A stretch of DNA of 64,000 bases from Phalacrocorax aristotelis (Eukaryota > Chordata > Aves > Suliformes > Phalacrocoracidae): NCBI RefSeq assembly GCF_949628215.1, contig NC_134276.1, positions 35,141,226-35,205,225 of the forward strand. Reading direction: 5' to 3'. Below the pieces are notes generated by a model. The model was not told where the DNA came from, searched no databases, and saw nothing but the letters and a program-made list of their open reading frames with translations. Position 1 is the stretch's first letter, and the number at the start of each line of letters is the position of its first letter. The position numbers were made by a program, and so were the translations under genes. Shown here in pieces: positions 1 through 13,560 of the stretch.

Positions 1-1406
1 CAAAGTTCTTAAAGCTAAAAGCTGAAAGACCGAGCATTGTCGTTTCTCATTTGATGTTGCAGGTCACCGAGGTTACACGCTATAGCTATGTGAAGGCCCT
101 ATGACTATGAAGACTTCTTCCTTTTCATCTAGCTGCTTGGTAGCAGAATAACCCATTATGGTTATAAATTACAATTTTCTTTTGAAATGGCTGGAAAGAC
201 AAGAGGGGCTATATTTAAAACCCTGATTCTAATACGCCCAGTTTCAAGCTTTTTAGCATGGGAACTGTGGGGTTTGTATTTAACTGGTGGTAGATGGCAC
301 TCTAAATGATATCGGTTTGGCTCATGAGCTGCAGCATCACCAGATGTACCCATAAACTGCAAACACCCTCTTTATTCTGTTTCCCCATCAACACTGAGCA
401 GGTTAAGGAAGAATATTTGCCTTTGTAAGTGGTCAAAAATTGTCCAGTCCATAAAATGAGAGAAGTTAGTAAAAATGGTATAAAACATGTAATATAATGA
501 AATACAATTTCTCTATGCTCTCCCATAATAGGCTTAATGTAAAAATATCTTTATAGTTTTCGAACAGTGTTTTCTCTTTGTGAGATCAGTTGTTCATCAG
601 GTTGATTTTATCATGGGGAGGGAGTGGTTTTCCAATTTTGACACATGATATTTGTTCTGGGCCTGGATTAGCTGGACCCAAATCATGAGGATGATGGTGG
701 CTGCAGGATGCAAAGCTATTTTTGTGCTTGCTCTTGACCAGTCTTAAGCAGAGTGATATTCACTGCATCAGAGATTTATTCAGTCTCATTATTGCTATCT
801 CACCCTACTACAAGGAGGGCCTGAGTGGGGAGGACTCTGAGAATGTGAGAGTTTAATATTTCTCGTTAAAGATGTGCAGAGACAATAGAAGGAAGAGTGG
901 GACCTCTGCCAGAGGTGTCAGGGAGAGAAAGTGGCTCATTGATGCCTTCTATCAAAATGACAACTCCCAGTAGGAGTTCCTCATCAGGGACTGCTTGGGA
1001 GCAGTGGAAAGGTAGTCAATTTTGTGGGTGACGGGTGTGATCAGGAGCTGGCATTATATCCATCACCCCCCCCCAACTGCACTGCTGCATGACCTGCTGG
1101 TGGGAAACACACTGCACAAAGACAGAGGTACTGCTGGCATGGTAGGAGTCCCGCAGAAGTTTAGAGATGTCAGGAAAGCACTGACAGCCTGTGCTTTTCA
1201 GATTTGGTAACCAGCTGAAGCATGGCTTGTTTAGCTGTGCTGTGAGGGTAGCAGAACTTTACATACTGTTTTGTGGTGGTGAAGCTAGTTAAATATATGC
1301 TTCTCATATATTGGTTTGCCTCGCTACTGCTGAAGTTTGCATGTGATTTTGATACTTTTTTTTTTTCAGAAAACAGATTGTAAGAATTACTTCTGTTTCA
1401 GCAAAA

Positions 1407-1463
1407 CACAGAATCACAGAATCACAGGTTGGAAGGGACCTCAGGGATCATCTAGTCCAACCT
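1407..1463 (-). mobile_element. CR1 LINE 3'-end scrap
   Basis: The stretch has the bird CR1 3' terminus in reverse orientation: ACAGAATCACAGAATCACAG, then GGTTGGAAGGGACCTCAGGG and a 'catctagtccaacc' block. Only about 57 bp is recognisable. It is a heavily 5'-truncated insertion with no coding capacity. Confidence 0.8.
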
Positions 1464-2860
1464 TAACACACCTCTCTTAAACTGAAAGATGCCATTTTTG
1501 CTCTGGCTGGCCATCGGATGCGGGTGAAAATCACATGTGTTCCTGGCTGACTACCTTTTGTACTTGCTCTTCTCTGGTTGACTAAAGGTGAAGGGCTTAC
1601 CACAGCAGGACCAAGAAGGGGACTCTGCCAGTGAGGTAGTAAGGAGCTAAGTTACCTCCACATAGCCAGCTTCCTTTAACCTTTCAGCACACCTTTTACA
1701 CCTTGGTGCTTCAGGGCTATTCCCTGCCGTAGGCTATTCCCTGCATTGTTCTTACCCTACGTAACCGTCTAGAATTGTTAACCGTCTAAAACGTGTCTAG
1801 CCTAAGCTAGTCAGGCAGCTTGCCTCTAGACTCTACTGCAAGTGGGGAGGGAGGGAGAGGTGATCCATCTAGCCTGTGTTATATAGATAGACTTGACCCA
1901 CTCTGAACCACCTCATGCTTCTGTTCTTTATGAAAGGGTTTGGTGGCTGCAGTGTTTATAGTTACCAGAGCCTGGACTCTAGCTTTGTCGTCTGTGCTGA
2001 CCAGACTAAAAAGATGTACTGCCATAAAAACAGTTGTACTGATCACTGTGTATACCTACATTGAAACACTCCACAAAGTCTCAAGTGTTGCTGATGAAGA
2101 TGGACTCAGAGGTGGTTCACTGCCATTCCCATGTCAGGGAGTGGTAACACAGATAGAATTTAATATGTAAAAGTTTTTTCTTAAGTGTAGTCCAGGCATG
2201 CACATTTAAAGTGCTTTCCAGATTCTGACCTTATTGTTGTCTTCATGGGAAATTTTTACACGGCAATTGTTTTCTCCCTAGACATAAAGGGAACAGGTTC
2301 TCTGTAACGTATGATGACATTTACCTAGAGGGATAGAAATGAGTATTTTACTGAAAAAAGATCCTGTTAAAGAGCATCCATCTTCCTCTTTGCAAAATGG
2401 GCAGCTATTATTAAGTTAGTTCAGTGAATATCCCTGCAATAATGTATTTTCTTTTGCATTTAAACTTGACCAGTAGCTCTTCATTAATGTTGTTAGATCC
2501 TTAGGAAGAACAATCCACCGTACTAACTGTCTGGGATGCCAGATACAGAAGCTGTCACAGAATGAAACTCAGATGGTCACTATCTGTTTACTACACAGCC
2601 CGCCAGAGGCAGGATTCACTGGGAATATATGAATTGTTTAACGTATCTTTAAAAAGGAGCACATCTTTCCTGGGTGTTCATACCTGCTCCCCTCTGTTCA
2701 AGTGAACACTTGCTTTTCACTTTGTCAAGAGCGTGACTACTCCCTTTGGAAATTTTGTTGGCCCTTTTAAGGTGTCTGCTCAAATACCTGATTCCTGACC
2801 ACGAGGGGTCATGCATTTTTATACAATGCCATGGGATCTTTGAGTGCTGAATATTCCTAT

Positions 2861-2886
2861 ATTCCAACATCTTCTGATGTTGGAAT
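2861..2886. other. short perfect inverted repeat (hairpin)
   Basis: ATTCCAACATC (2861-2871) and its exact reverse complement GATGTTGGAAT (2876-2886) flank a 4-nt TTCT loop. The stem is 11 bp without mismatch and is followed by a T run. It is too short for a microRNA precursor. Function is unknown and it may be fortuitous. Confidence 0.6.
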
Positions 2887-4164
2887 TTTTAAGTGTTGCA
2901 ATCCAAAAGAATTCTTCCTCTCTAATTAACAGAGAGTCATATCACAAATCTTTCTAGGACACCTACCTTAGTGTCATGTAAGTCGCTCTTTGGAATTACC
3001 ATTCTCTCTGCTGCTTTTAGAGATAAACCCCATGCCTGCTTTCCATTGTTTTTCCCTTGATGTCAGTGGGAAGTTGGAAGTTGACACAGAAATTAAACAT
3101 CTAAATATCTTTATGGATCTAGGGCTAAGTTGGAAACTTATGTTTGATGATATTTCTGTCTGCTTCTAAGTTCACAAGTATCATCTTACCTTTTATTTTC
3201 ACAGGGCAGGGGAGAAAAATCTCTGTGTAAATTCTTTCCTCAGAAAAATACTACAATCAACTGAGCACTAGTAACTGTGTTCTAAATCTTTATAGCCTCA
3301 GTTTCAAGTGTTTAAAGTATATTTAGAATAGCATATTTAGCCGTATTTCTTCTGTTGCCTTTAGAATGCCAGGCATACCAATAGAACTATATGAATAATA
3401 AATTATAATACTGTTTATCATCTAAATTGTTATCGTTTAAAATTTTTCTCTCAAGTGTTTCTTCTAGAAATCTATTCAACCCTCCCTGATGACACATTTG
3501 GATGAACATTTTTCAACTGTGAATGCCTAAAGTTAGTCATCTAGATCTATATTTAGGCACAAAAATGAATGACCTGATTTTCAGAGTTGCTGATTACTTA
3601 TTTTGACGCATTAATATGAATTTAACAGCTTAGCTGTAGGTGCCAAAGTCTTAAGAATGGTTTTTTTTTTCCCCTGTGCACAACTTGTCTATCAAACTGC
3701 AGAACACATGCAGAATTAAATTACTAATGAGTGATGAAAATATGCCATATAAAAACAATGTTACATTGATTCATTTATTTGCTTACATGGTCGGCCAGGC
3801 TAATTTTATGCACAAAGTCCACGATGAAAGCTGATTTATGGTGATTTGAACAGAGAAACATATAGTTCCCCCATTTCATATCAAGACAATGTTGAATTCT
3901 GGGTGAAGAAAGCACATCCTTTGGTTGTTCTTTGTCGTATACCAAAGAGAAATATAATCTGAGGACATTTTGGTCATTCTATCAAAAAACCAAACTCAGT
4001 TTTCCCCATGACTTTCATTATGTTAAAAATTGAGAAAAACTGGATCCTGCACAAAAAAATTAATGCATATTGTAAAACAAAAGCCTTTCAGAAAACATTA
4101 AAAGCCATATGTTCATTTTAGAGATATACGGTGTCACTTTGAAATGAGGCTTCCTTGTTGTTTA

Positions 4165-4262
4165 AAGACCCAATTCATCAAAGCTCTTTGCTACTTACAT
4201 TAATGAGTCATAAGCATTTGCTTAAGGGCATTACTGAATAGAGGCCTAATAGCCTGATTTGC
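4165..4262. repeat. remnant of old palindromic amniote repeat
   Basis: The segment has a CCAATTCATCAAAGC start, a 'cataagcatttgcttaag' core and a 'ttactgaatagaggcct' end. This recalls a palindromic low-complexity-like repeat in turtle, crocodile and bird genomes (CAAAGCACTTAAGCA-type cores). The identification rests on pattern memory, not a database search. It is strongly decayed and non-coding. Confidence 0.4.
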
Positions 4263-7200
4263 TATATCTTGTCTAGTTGCCTTTAAGAAGGTCCCTAGAC
4301 TACTTTGAGGATGCCCAGGACTACTCAGAGGATAGAGACTGTTGAACTGTAGTGTGAATGGCAGGACATAGACTTTAAAGATAAGTGTAATAAATACCCT
4401 TTGTTTAGTGTGTTGTCCTATTCTCTGGTTTTACATTGAATTATTCTTGATATGCTCGAGGGCTTTTGCAAAGAAAGAGTTGAAATGAAGATCAGTTGCT
4501 AGGTTTCCTCATCTTGAAGAGTTGATCTCTGGGCCCTGATCCAACAGTGGAGAGATTCCTGCTAGTTACAGGGTTAGTGGGTGCAGGATCCCACCTACTG
4601 CACTTAACTTGCTTGCAAAAACCTTGAGGAGAACGGCTTGAATAAAAGTAAGCTGAGTGAGAACTGCACAGCTCCACCCAACATTATCTTGACAGCAGGT
4701 GGTAAATGGGGATGGAAGTGCCTGACTATCGCTGAATAAAGTACACAGTCCCTTCACCATCAGCAGCTGTGTGATCACTAGGGAGTTGTTTGGTTACATG
4801 TGGTTTTTTTCACATCTGTCATTTTAACTGAATTGGTGGTCTAAATGAATAGTGCCATGCACAGGAACATTACATGGATTTATGACAGCTGAAATGTATA
4901 GCACCTAGAGGATCTGGGGTCCGTGAAGCACTGAATGAATTTCAGAAAGGCATGATTTTCATCTGTGTTAGATATAAGCTTGATCCATTATTCATCAAGC
5001 TATGCAAAAGAGAATTGCACATTGGGTTCACAGGGCAGTCTTCTGGTATTTCAGAAAGAAGAAAAAGGAATTTAAGAGAAAGATTTATATGTTTATGTTG
5101 CCTCTGTTTATGATGTGAGCAAAAGAAGTCCAATTTCCTCCTAATTAAATTATAACAGGTGCAAGCGAATCCAACAGAAGGGAAGATGTTTTTATAATAT
5201 CTATACAGCATTTGGTGTGAGTGTAGCAGGGAAACGGGAAGCATCTCTCAGCCGTGCTTTTCCCCTCTTATGGTCTGGCACCTGCCATGTGCTCTGCTGT
5301 TGGACAACACTCTTACTGGGCTCAGCAAGGTGGCTTCACCCTGACTTCAGTAGCGCAGCTGAATTCAGCTGAACCAGATGGGGAAGCAAGTCCCCTTTGG
5401 AAACTCATTTCACACTGTGCTTTATTATTCTCAGAGCTGTGTTGCCTCAGGTCGTCCAGTTCCCTCTCTCCTACACCCTGTTTCATGCAGGCTTGGGTCC
5501 ATTGCTGTCACCCATGTGGGAGGCGTTGCAGTCCTTGCCACTTCTCCACTGATGGACCTACCTCATGTTCTGCTTCACCCCCTGCAGGAAAGGGGCAGCA
5601 AGAAAAGGGTAGCACATACTGCATGCGGACATCGCCTCCTCCAGCCATACAAGCTGTCATGCTGACATGTGAGCAGAGGTGGCCTGGGGAGTCCCACACT
5701 TTCTGCCACGTGACTGTGTGGTACTACCAGCAGAGTGATGCAGTGGACAGTTGAGGCAGAAACCTCGGAAAATGTCACGCCAAGAACTGCCAGAACTTGG
5801 CTATCGGAGACTTCAGGTTGTCTTGGTATCTACAGATGGTGAGGGTTATTCTCCTTTCTCCTCAGATCTGCACTGAAGCTCTGTTGAGATCCCTCTGATA
5901 TACTTCTGATAATGAGAACAGAGTCTGGGTGGGCAGATACTGAACAAGGTGTGTAAGAAGATGGATGTTTCAACCCCTGTTTTTAAGCAAACCAGGGAGC
6001 AGCATTACTTGAATTAAAGTCAAAATCAAAACTAAGGAGTTGAGAAATTTTCATTGCATTTTAAAGGAGGGGCAGAGTTTCTACTTTCATTTTGAGTTTA
6101 TAACTTAATGCGTGAGAAAGGTGAAGTTATACTTTTTAATTAAACAGCTGAAGAGACCAGAGCTGAGATCCTACTTGACTAGGGAGCTAACGCTGTTCTT
6201 TAAAAAACTGCCACTGAAACAGAAAATCTAGAGGATTAATTTATGACTATTTAAGAGAAATGCAGAGGATCATTCATGAAGGTGGACTTAATTCTCTTGT
6301 GGGCAAAATGAAGTATTCGGATGTCATAGCGTGTAAGTGTGTGGAAACAAAGTCTGTTTCTGTGTGAACACATTTTACCATTGCTTCAGAGTCCTAGTGA
6401 GATCATAATGATAAAGCAGCACAAATACTGTCACAAACTGGCAGAAACCAGCCTGGCAGGAAGTTTCAGGCCCAGTAGCAAACTTTCACAGGCTATTGGA
6501 AATTAGCTGCTGTTCCACTAAAACAGTGATTGGTGGTAGGTCTTATGGGAAGAGGACTGAGTTTTTAATAGGTATATGTGCAGATGGGTCCTCGTCAAGT
6601 TTATGGTGTGACACTCATTTACCTTCAGGGAGAAGCTGAAATCCAAACTGTAAAGAAAAAACAGTTTCCATAGGCAGGATCTGTGAAAAAAAAATTTTTT
6701 TTGCAGATATTGCTCTTGACTATTCAAAAAGGCATTGTGAAGAAGTGCATTTACAACAATTAATGGCTAGTAAGTGAACATTTTAAGTCTGGGGATTTTT
6801 ACACCTGGATTTTCTCTCTGCTTCTCATTCCTTTTTACCATCATTTCCTCTGGTGGTATGTTCTTACTTGTTTTTGATATGTGTTTTGAGAAATTGCTCT
6901 AGACTTGTCTACACAGAGATCTATTAATAGTTATTCATTCTCTAGGCAGGTGCTCTAATTCCATCAATAGAGTGTCTTCTTTTGAATTAGCTTAGCTCAA
7001 GTCAGAGTAGTTTTAAACTAAATCAGATTAAGTCACTCCTATTTTGATATAAGAGAGACTATCCAAAAATTGATTGAGGAAAGGCTTATTTTTCTTTAAA
7101 GTTGACACTATCTCAGTCTAAATACACTTTGTCGTGTAAACAAGCCCTCCAGAGCATGCCATGTGTTCTGAATTACATTTGCAAGCTTGCGTGAGTACTC

Positions 7201-7554
7201 CAACTCATGCTCATGTGCAATTCAACCTACAGCAATTCAAGATGTTATCACTTCCCCACCTTCTCTGCTATTTATCACAGCCGCTCCGTCAGAAGTTCCT
7301 GCCAGGGTGGCAGATGGCAGACTGGAGCACCGGCTCATTCAAGTCTTACCGCTCCAGTTCAAAGGGTACCGTCTTAGCACAAACCTGGACTCATGAGGCT
7401 GTGAACTGGAATGTGGTTGAGGATGCACGTTCTGTTCTTTTACCCCTGTTTTGGGGGTGCTAGACAGTTGCAGGGAGGCAGCTGGATGCAGCACCACCTT
7501 CTGCTGCTGCAGTGAGATTAACTCGGCACAGAGATTTGTCAGAAGGTATCTGAG

Positions 7555-7685
7555 AGGTGGTGTGACTCAGTAGTTCACCCTGGGGTCTGGGTATTATAGA
7601 CTCATGTTCTTTCCCCCATCATTGTATGAGTGACCTTGCACAGTGTCTTTGATATTTTTCTATAAAAGGTGAATTTATAACTTGG
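7555..7685 (+). repeat. MIR-like SINE remnant
   Basis: The order of blocks follows MIR/CORE-SINE consensus: 'ggtggtgtgactcagtagtt', 'ggggtctgggtattatagac', then 'gagtgaccttgcacagtgtc' and a 'ctataaaaggtgaa' stretch matching the 'tctgtaaaatggggata' end. It is highly diverged, as expected for an insertion older than the bird radiation. A profile search is needed to confirm. Confidence 0.55.
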
Positions 7686-10600
7686 ACAAATTGGATCAGT
7701 TTTTTCTGAGATCAACAAGGAATATTTTTCAGCCCCTGTACTAGGTTCATTTGAATGTTATGTTCCTCCGAAAGCCAGTGAGGCAGTTCAGAATTCTGCC
7801 AAAAAATAACATTCAGGAGAGCTGTCTGTTCTCCTTTAATCTTGCTCTCAAAGCAACAGCAACAAAAAATTGTTCTGGTCCTCCTGAGTCTTAAAAAACC
7901 ATTAGGACAAGCACTGAGTTCCGACACTTGAAATTTGGCTGTATTACAAAGGACCGAAAATGAGGCATTTGCCCTGGTAAATGCCTTAATAGAGGGGTCA
8001 TTACCTGTGCTTTCTCTATGACTGGATCAAACGCACTGCAGCTGAGGATGGATTGGACTAATAAACTGTGGAGCCTATAGACAGCCTGCAGTAGTTAACA
8101 GCAGGGAAAGCAATCAGTGTGCATGTTATAGTGTGAGCATTATCGTAGGAAAGCTTTCCTTGCTCAAGGGTCCCTGGGGCAGGGAGAGGGTGAGCTGCTT
8201 GGGTCACTCTATTTTATTCAGGCTCTCTTGCTTCAGTTGTCTCAAAAGTTGAAAGCAGGTATGTTAATTTGTTCTGAAAAGCAGGCTGAGTTGCATAATA
8301 GCAACTGGAGGTAACGCAGAGCCTATCCCATCCTGAGATTTGCAGAAATCTGGCTTGCCACTATACAGTTCAGGTCAATCATCTGCAGAGAACATCTCTG
8401 AGCATGACTCTCCTCTGTGCTGTCCAATATGCACGTTCTCCTGTGGTCCATCTATTTATTTCTAGGAGAGTACGGCTGCTTTGGCGTTGCCTGCAGTTAC
8501 CATTATGCAAAGTGTGTATCTGGTCAGAGTGGATTATTGTGTCCGTTGTAACACATGTCCATGTTTACAGGTACAGCAAAATGGAACATCTGAATAGTTT
8601 ATAAAACTCAATGATGACTTTCTTTTCTAGGGTCAGGCGTTATCTGGGTGTAAACTTTCTTTTCTCTAATCTCTAAGTGATGAATGTAGCTGAAGAGAAG
8701 GGACTCATATGAATAGCTGGTCATCTAGTCTGTTTGATCATAGACAAGTCCCTATATAACCTATCTGGCATACAAATATGGCATGTCTATGCTGCACAAT
8801 GTTGGGCTGTTTGAGGATACAATGGCCACAACTTGAACCCAGATATATTAATGCTATGATGATGCAGTGTTCCAAGGATGCTGAGTAGGTGTAGGGTTGG
8901 TTTAACTCTGTGTGCATGCCACAGGGAAGACATGAGAATATTCTCCTTGCCTAGGAGCAATGAGGCCTTTGAAATACCTGTTATGGGCCTCCTTGGAGAT
9001 ATTTAATATTAGTGTAAAAATACAGTGTTAATGGCTAAATAAAGCTGCAGCTGTATCCAGCTGATAGTCTATAGGTTTCCTCATCTCTTACTCCAGCTCA
9101 GGTATTTTCCATATCCTCTTCATTGTGATATCTGGATGAAGACCTGAAGAAGGGCCTTTTTGCTACCATGCCAAACTCAGAAGATTTTGTCTTTTGAAGA
9201 ACAAGTGGCCATTAATATTATTAATATTGCCCTTTAGAGATCCTCTTTGTATCTGTGAGAAGGAAAGTATTAGCAGAACTGCCATGAAAACCCATTTCTC
9301 TCATCACCTACTTAGGCTGGTCAAAGCAAGATTCAAAACAGGTAGAAAGAATAAGCAGCAGAGGACCACATCATTCAGATGTGGGTTTATTGTGGGGAGA
9401 AGATTTTTTTCTTTCCCGTCCCTTAACTCTGCGCAATGTGGTATGTGCACATTTAGTCAAGTGGTCACTAAATGCTTGCTGCCTCCTGGCTGGGCTCGCT
9501 CCATTTCTCTTCCATGGAGCAGCTGGGGCTGTCGATGCATGAGCCTGGTGCTGCTCTGCGAGTTAACAGAAGCAGCAGTTTGCCTGGAACATGCAGAGCC
9601 ATAAAAGCAGCTGGGAGCCTTTTCCCTCTGGCCAAGTGGCTGTATTTGTATTCACCAACCAGAGGCATGTGCAGGCATTAGAGAAATGGCTTTTTTTTTT
9701 TTTATAAAGGTCTTATTGTTGTTGGGACCTGTAATATGGTGGTATGTGGAGCAGATGTTTCAAGCACCTTTATATATCAAGTCTTTATTATATAGATGCC
9801 TAAAGGTGTTCGGATTGATGTTAATGACTCAGACCATGTCCAGACCATGTTCCTCTGTTCCCTGAGACTGGGGACAGTATGAAGGACAAGACTTTCTGAA
9901 GGAGTAGGTATTCTCATCATTGGATGCACATTTAGGGGAAGGGACAGGAAATAAATGCAAGGCTCAGAGTTTCAGCTGCAGTGTACTGAAGTGCTAAACA
10001 AATAGCTGCTCAAATGAGAAGACAACCCTTATTAAGTTGGGGTATTTCCTAATTGTGTGTCAACTTTTGTTTTTGGAAATTGATTTATCTGCAACAAAAT
10101 ACCAAAGTAAATCTCCCTTCAATGTCATGCTGGCTCTGTTTCGGAGATGCCTTTTGAAGGAGCAGTTATCTGTTGTCAGCAATAATATGCCCCCTGCCTT
10201 GTCATTGCCCCAGGTAATCGTTGAGCAATTTTTCTTTCTTCTTCAAAAGCATTTGCATGCAGGCTTCCCCTGCCTTTATACATGGGGCTAGCCATCCCTG
10301 CAAATCTATCATAATCCCAATGCAATGGTGCACCTCTTTCCTAGCCAGGCTGTCCTATGACCTTCCTTCTCCCAGATGTTTTCTTCTACCTTTCTTTGCT
10401 ATGCTGTATGAGTATACCTTACTCCCTGGTTTTGTTCTTGTTTCTTTTAATGAAGTAGCTATTGCTTTTCTTTAAGTGTCCTTGCAATGGGATTTCATTC
10501 TTACTCACCACCCCAGCATATTTCTACACTGCTGTCTGTGTTTCATATATACACACTTAGCCTTCTCTAGGTTTTGCTTTTCATGCATTTTGACGTCCTC

Positions 10601-12148
10601 TAACAAAGTGTGCCAGTTTTCATCTATGCTCTTTCCTCTTTGCTATCCTCTCTCTCTTCTGCCTGCTGTCTTCCCACTCTTAGAGAACAGGACTGTACTT
10701 CCCTGATTTCTTTTGGCTTTGACTCACAGGCAGGTTATGGCTAGACACAGTTAATTTATCCAAGAGTCTCTAGGTTGCTTTGTTTCAGGGTAACAAGCGC
10801 TTCTGCCAAGTCACAGAATATGTGGCTAATCATTTCTCATCCTTCTGTCTGGCGTGTACCTCACCTGCTGTCTTCTTCCTCTTATGTCTTTCTTACTGAA
10901 GGTCTTTCTTTTTTGACATTACAGATAATTTTTTTTCTTTCAGTTTTGGCAGCTCAGTCAGCTCAGTTTGTGTCAGTGGCATTTTTAAAGCTGTAAAGGA
11001 AATGTTGCCCTCTCTGCAAATTGTACTCAGTTTTTCATTCTGCTGCAGAAAGACATCCCTTTCCTACAGCCTCAGAAAGCTGAGACTCACCCTTACTAAC
11101 ACCATTTTTTAAACTAGATGTTAACATTTCTCATACGCTTTCTTTTTTCGGACATAGCCCGGAAGGATTTGTTTTTAAAACACTAACCTACTGATAAAGG
11201 GATTAAATGAAAGTATTTGCATAATATCTCCCAAAAAGATGGGCTTTGTGATAGGTGAAACCAAAATACATTGCATAAGAAAGTGCATTGTTTAGAGGGG
11301 GAAGAAGTACAAGTGATTTGTAAAGAGATTAGCAGAGTAGAACAGGGATATGTTGGACGTTGATATTGTGAAATAGGATTTCGTGATGTCAGTTGTTACA
11401 CAGCATCTTACCAAAGAGACCTGCCTTCCCTGACTTCCTTGTTTCACTACAGGATGTTCCTATAACCAAAAAAGCCCAGACTGGTTAGCTTCAGAAAGGA
11501 CCATTTTGCAGTCACCTTCAGAAAAAAAAGGGATATTGGCTTTATGTTCTTGTATCGCAGGATGAATTTGAATTAATATTTTCTCCCTCTTTTTGGCTTT
11601 ACTTCAGAAATACATAGTTTGGTGGGAGGGGGATTTGACAAGCTTTAGGCAAGCTTTGCTAAATCCACAGCATACAGGATACTGGACGACATGCACTGGA
11701 TTGCTGATTCCATGAGGCTCGGAGTCTTATCGTGTCTGCAGGCAAAGAGTAGAAACGCAATGTGCAGCGCAGTAGTTCCTGCCTGAACCATTCTGTCAGG
11801 TTAGCATGATTAGGTACTACACCCTGTTTTGAATCTGCTTTTTTGTTTTATTTTGTTTTTGTTTTAAGAAAGTGTAAGCCATACACACCTGTCCTGGGGA
11901 TGTCCTGAACAGTTCAGAGAGATTTTGAAATTGTCACATCAGCTAGAATAAATATATTAGTTGATAATTATTTCACAGATAGAACAAAGATACATAATCT
12001 GCATTCAATTATTCATCCTGTCATTGGCCTACTAAGCTGACATATACTTTCTTTTGCCTTTATTTTTGCATGTTTAATATGGTCCCTGTTCCTGTAATAG
12101 ATTAGTGCCTCTTATTCTTCTTAATGCAGCTAATCTCAAATGTGACTC

Positions 12149-12215
12149 TGAGGCAGGGAAACTGAGACACAGAGGGTTATGTTCACACCACCAAGCATGA
12201 TCAAATAATATTTGA
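12149..12215 (-). repeat. MIR-like SINE remnant
   Basis: 'ggcagggaaactgagacac' followed by 'agagggttatgttcacacca' resembles the reverse complement of the conserved MIR core (GAGGAAACTGAGGCACAGAG, then the 'ggtcacac' block). Only about 65 bp can be recognised and it is diverged. Confidence 0.45.
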
Positions 12216-13500
12216 CTCCAATGGCTTTAGACAGAGTCAGCAGCCTTAGAGAGCAGATGATCTGAATCACCTACCTCTCTTTTGAATAATAACCACAATA
12301 ATCTCTGCTGTAATAAACACAATGGTTAAGTTGCGCTGGTTTTGAGAAGGGCTCTGCTGAACAGACCTCTGCGCGACAAAAGGGTTTTTTTTGCAAAGAC
12401 ATTTTGGTATATAACTCCCACTAAAATCAAAGAGGTCGGTGCCCCAGGGACTTTGCCCTGGATTGCCCGCTAGGTCTGTTGCAGAACAAGGAAATACTGG
12501 TGTGTGCAGTTCTACAAAGAGAGAACCCTTGTATTTTGCTGTTTTCCTAAGTGGAAATTCCTAAATAAGTGCAACTTCCCTGTATGACATATAAGTAAAG
12601 TTTCTCTCCTCTGAAAGGCAGACAATGAGTCTGACTTATATTTCAGATGAAGTGCTCTACATAGATCTAAAGAAAATATTTTTATTTAGTAATAATTATG
12701 CATTGACTAGGAATAAAAATATAAGTCCCCCCTGTCTCTGTGAGGTAATGTGCAAACAGAAATGCAGGAGAAATTGCCAAAGCAACTGATTAACTATCAT
12801 TACTTAGCTAATATTTGCTTCCTATCTTGGAACTTGCTTTTAAGTGTTAGAGAAAAACTGGTAAGAAAATCCTGTGCTTTGTGGGCGATTTGCAGTACCA
12901 GCCTCTGGAAGGAACAGAGGCTCATTGTTAGGCTCAGAAAACAGGTTTGTATCGCGATTAGAGATCCATGCTCCAAACTCATAGGCTGCCTTTTCTGATT
13001 GCACAAAGTTGTCTTCAAAGCTGCACTTGCTTGCTATGCACTGGAGCCTGCGATTGTGACCACGTGTGCGGCAAGGTTGCCCCCTCTGTAGCCAGCAGGG
13101 CTCTAGGTGCCCTAGCAAGGCCAGTGGGCTTGTATGTGCCGTAGCCAGCTGCCTTCAGGCAGTTTGCGGGCTGCCATGGTGTGGCTGCATGGATGGGACA
13201 TGGAGCATGCTGTTCATTTGGGGTCTGCATACATACAGATGCATCTGTTCTGTCAGGTTGATTTACCTACTTCTCTGTGTTAGGCTTTCCCTTGAGGCTG
13301 AATCTATCCTGCTAAATGCATCCACCCCAGGAATGATGCCAGGAAAAGTGGCCTGTTTGCACCCTGCTCAGAGCTGACTCCTTTATGGCAGCCTGCTGGT
13401 TTCCCTTGTAACCATGTGATGAAGCACTTGTCCTGTTGGGTCTCTTCTGGGCCCTTTGGCTCTGAAATGCGATCATTGCTTTTCTGTGTGTCTGTGTGGG

Positions 13501-13560
13501 CTTTTTTTTTTTTGTTGCTGTTGTGTGGTTTTGGTTTGGTTTAGTTTGTTTTTTTTTTCC
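13501..13560. repeat. T/G-rich low-complexity tract
   Basis: A run of T is followed by TTTGG/TTTAG-like steps and another T run. It is simple low-complexity DNA. No element could be recognised next to it that would make it the tail of a retrotransposon. Confidence 0.6.

Noticed and set aside
1022..1210. Possible retropseudogene fragment (frame containing LLHDLLVGNTLHKDRG)
   Set aside because: I could not tie it to any family, and there is no poly-A tail or target duplication visible.
5254..5754. 166-codon + strand open frame
   Set aside because: No domain, signal peptide or splice context recognised; rich in Ser/Cys/His as expected of a chance frame in a locally GC-rich stretch, with overlapping frames of similar length on both strands.
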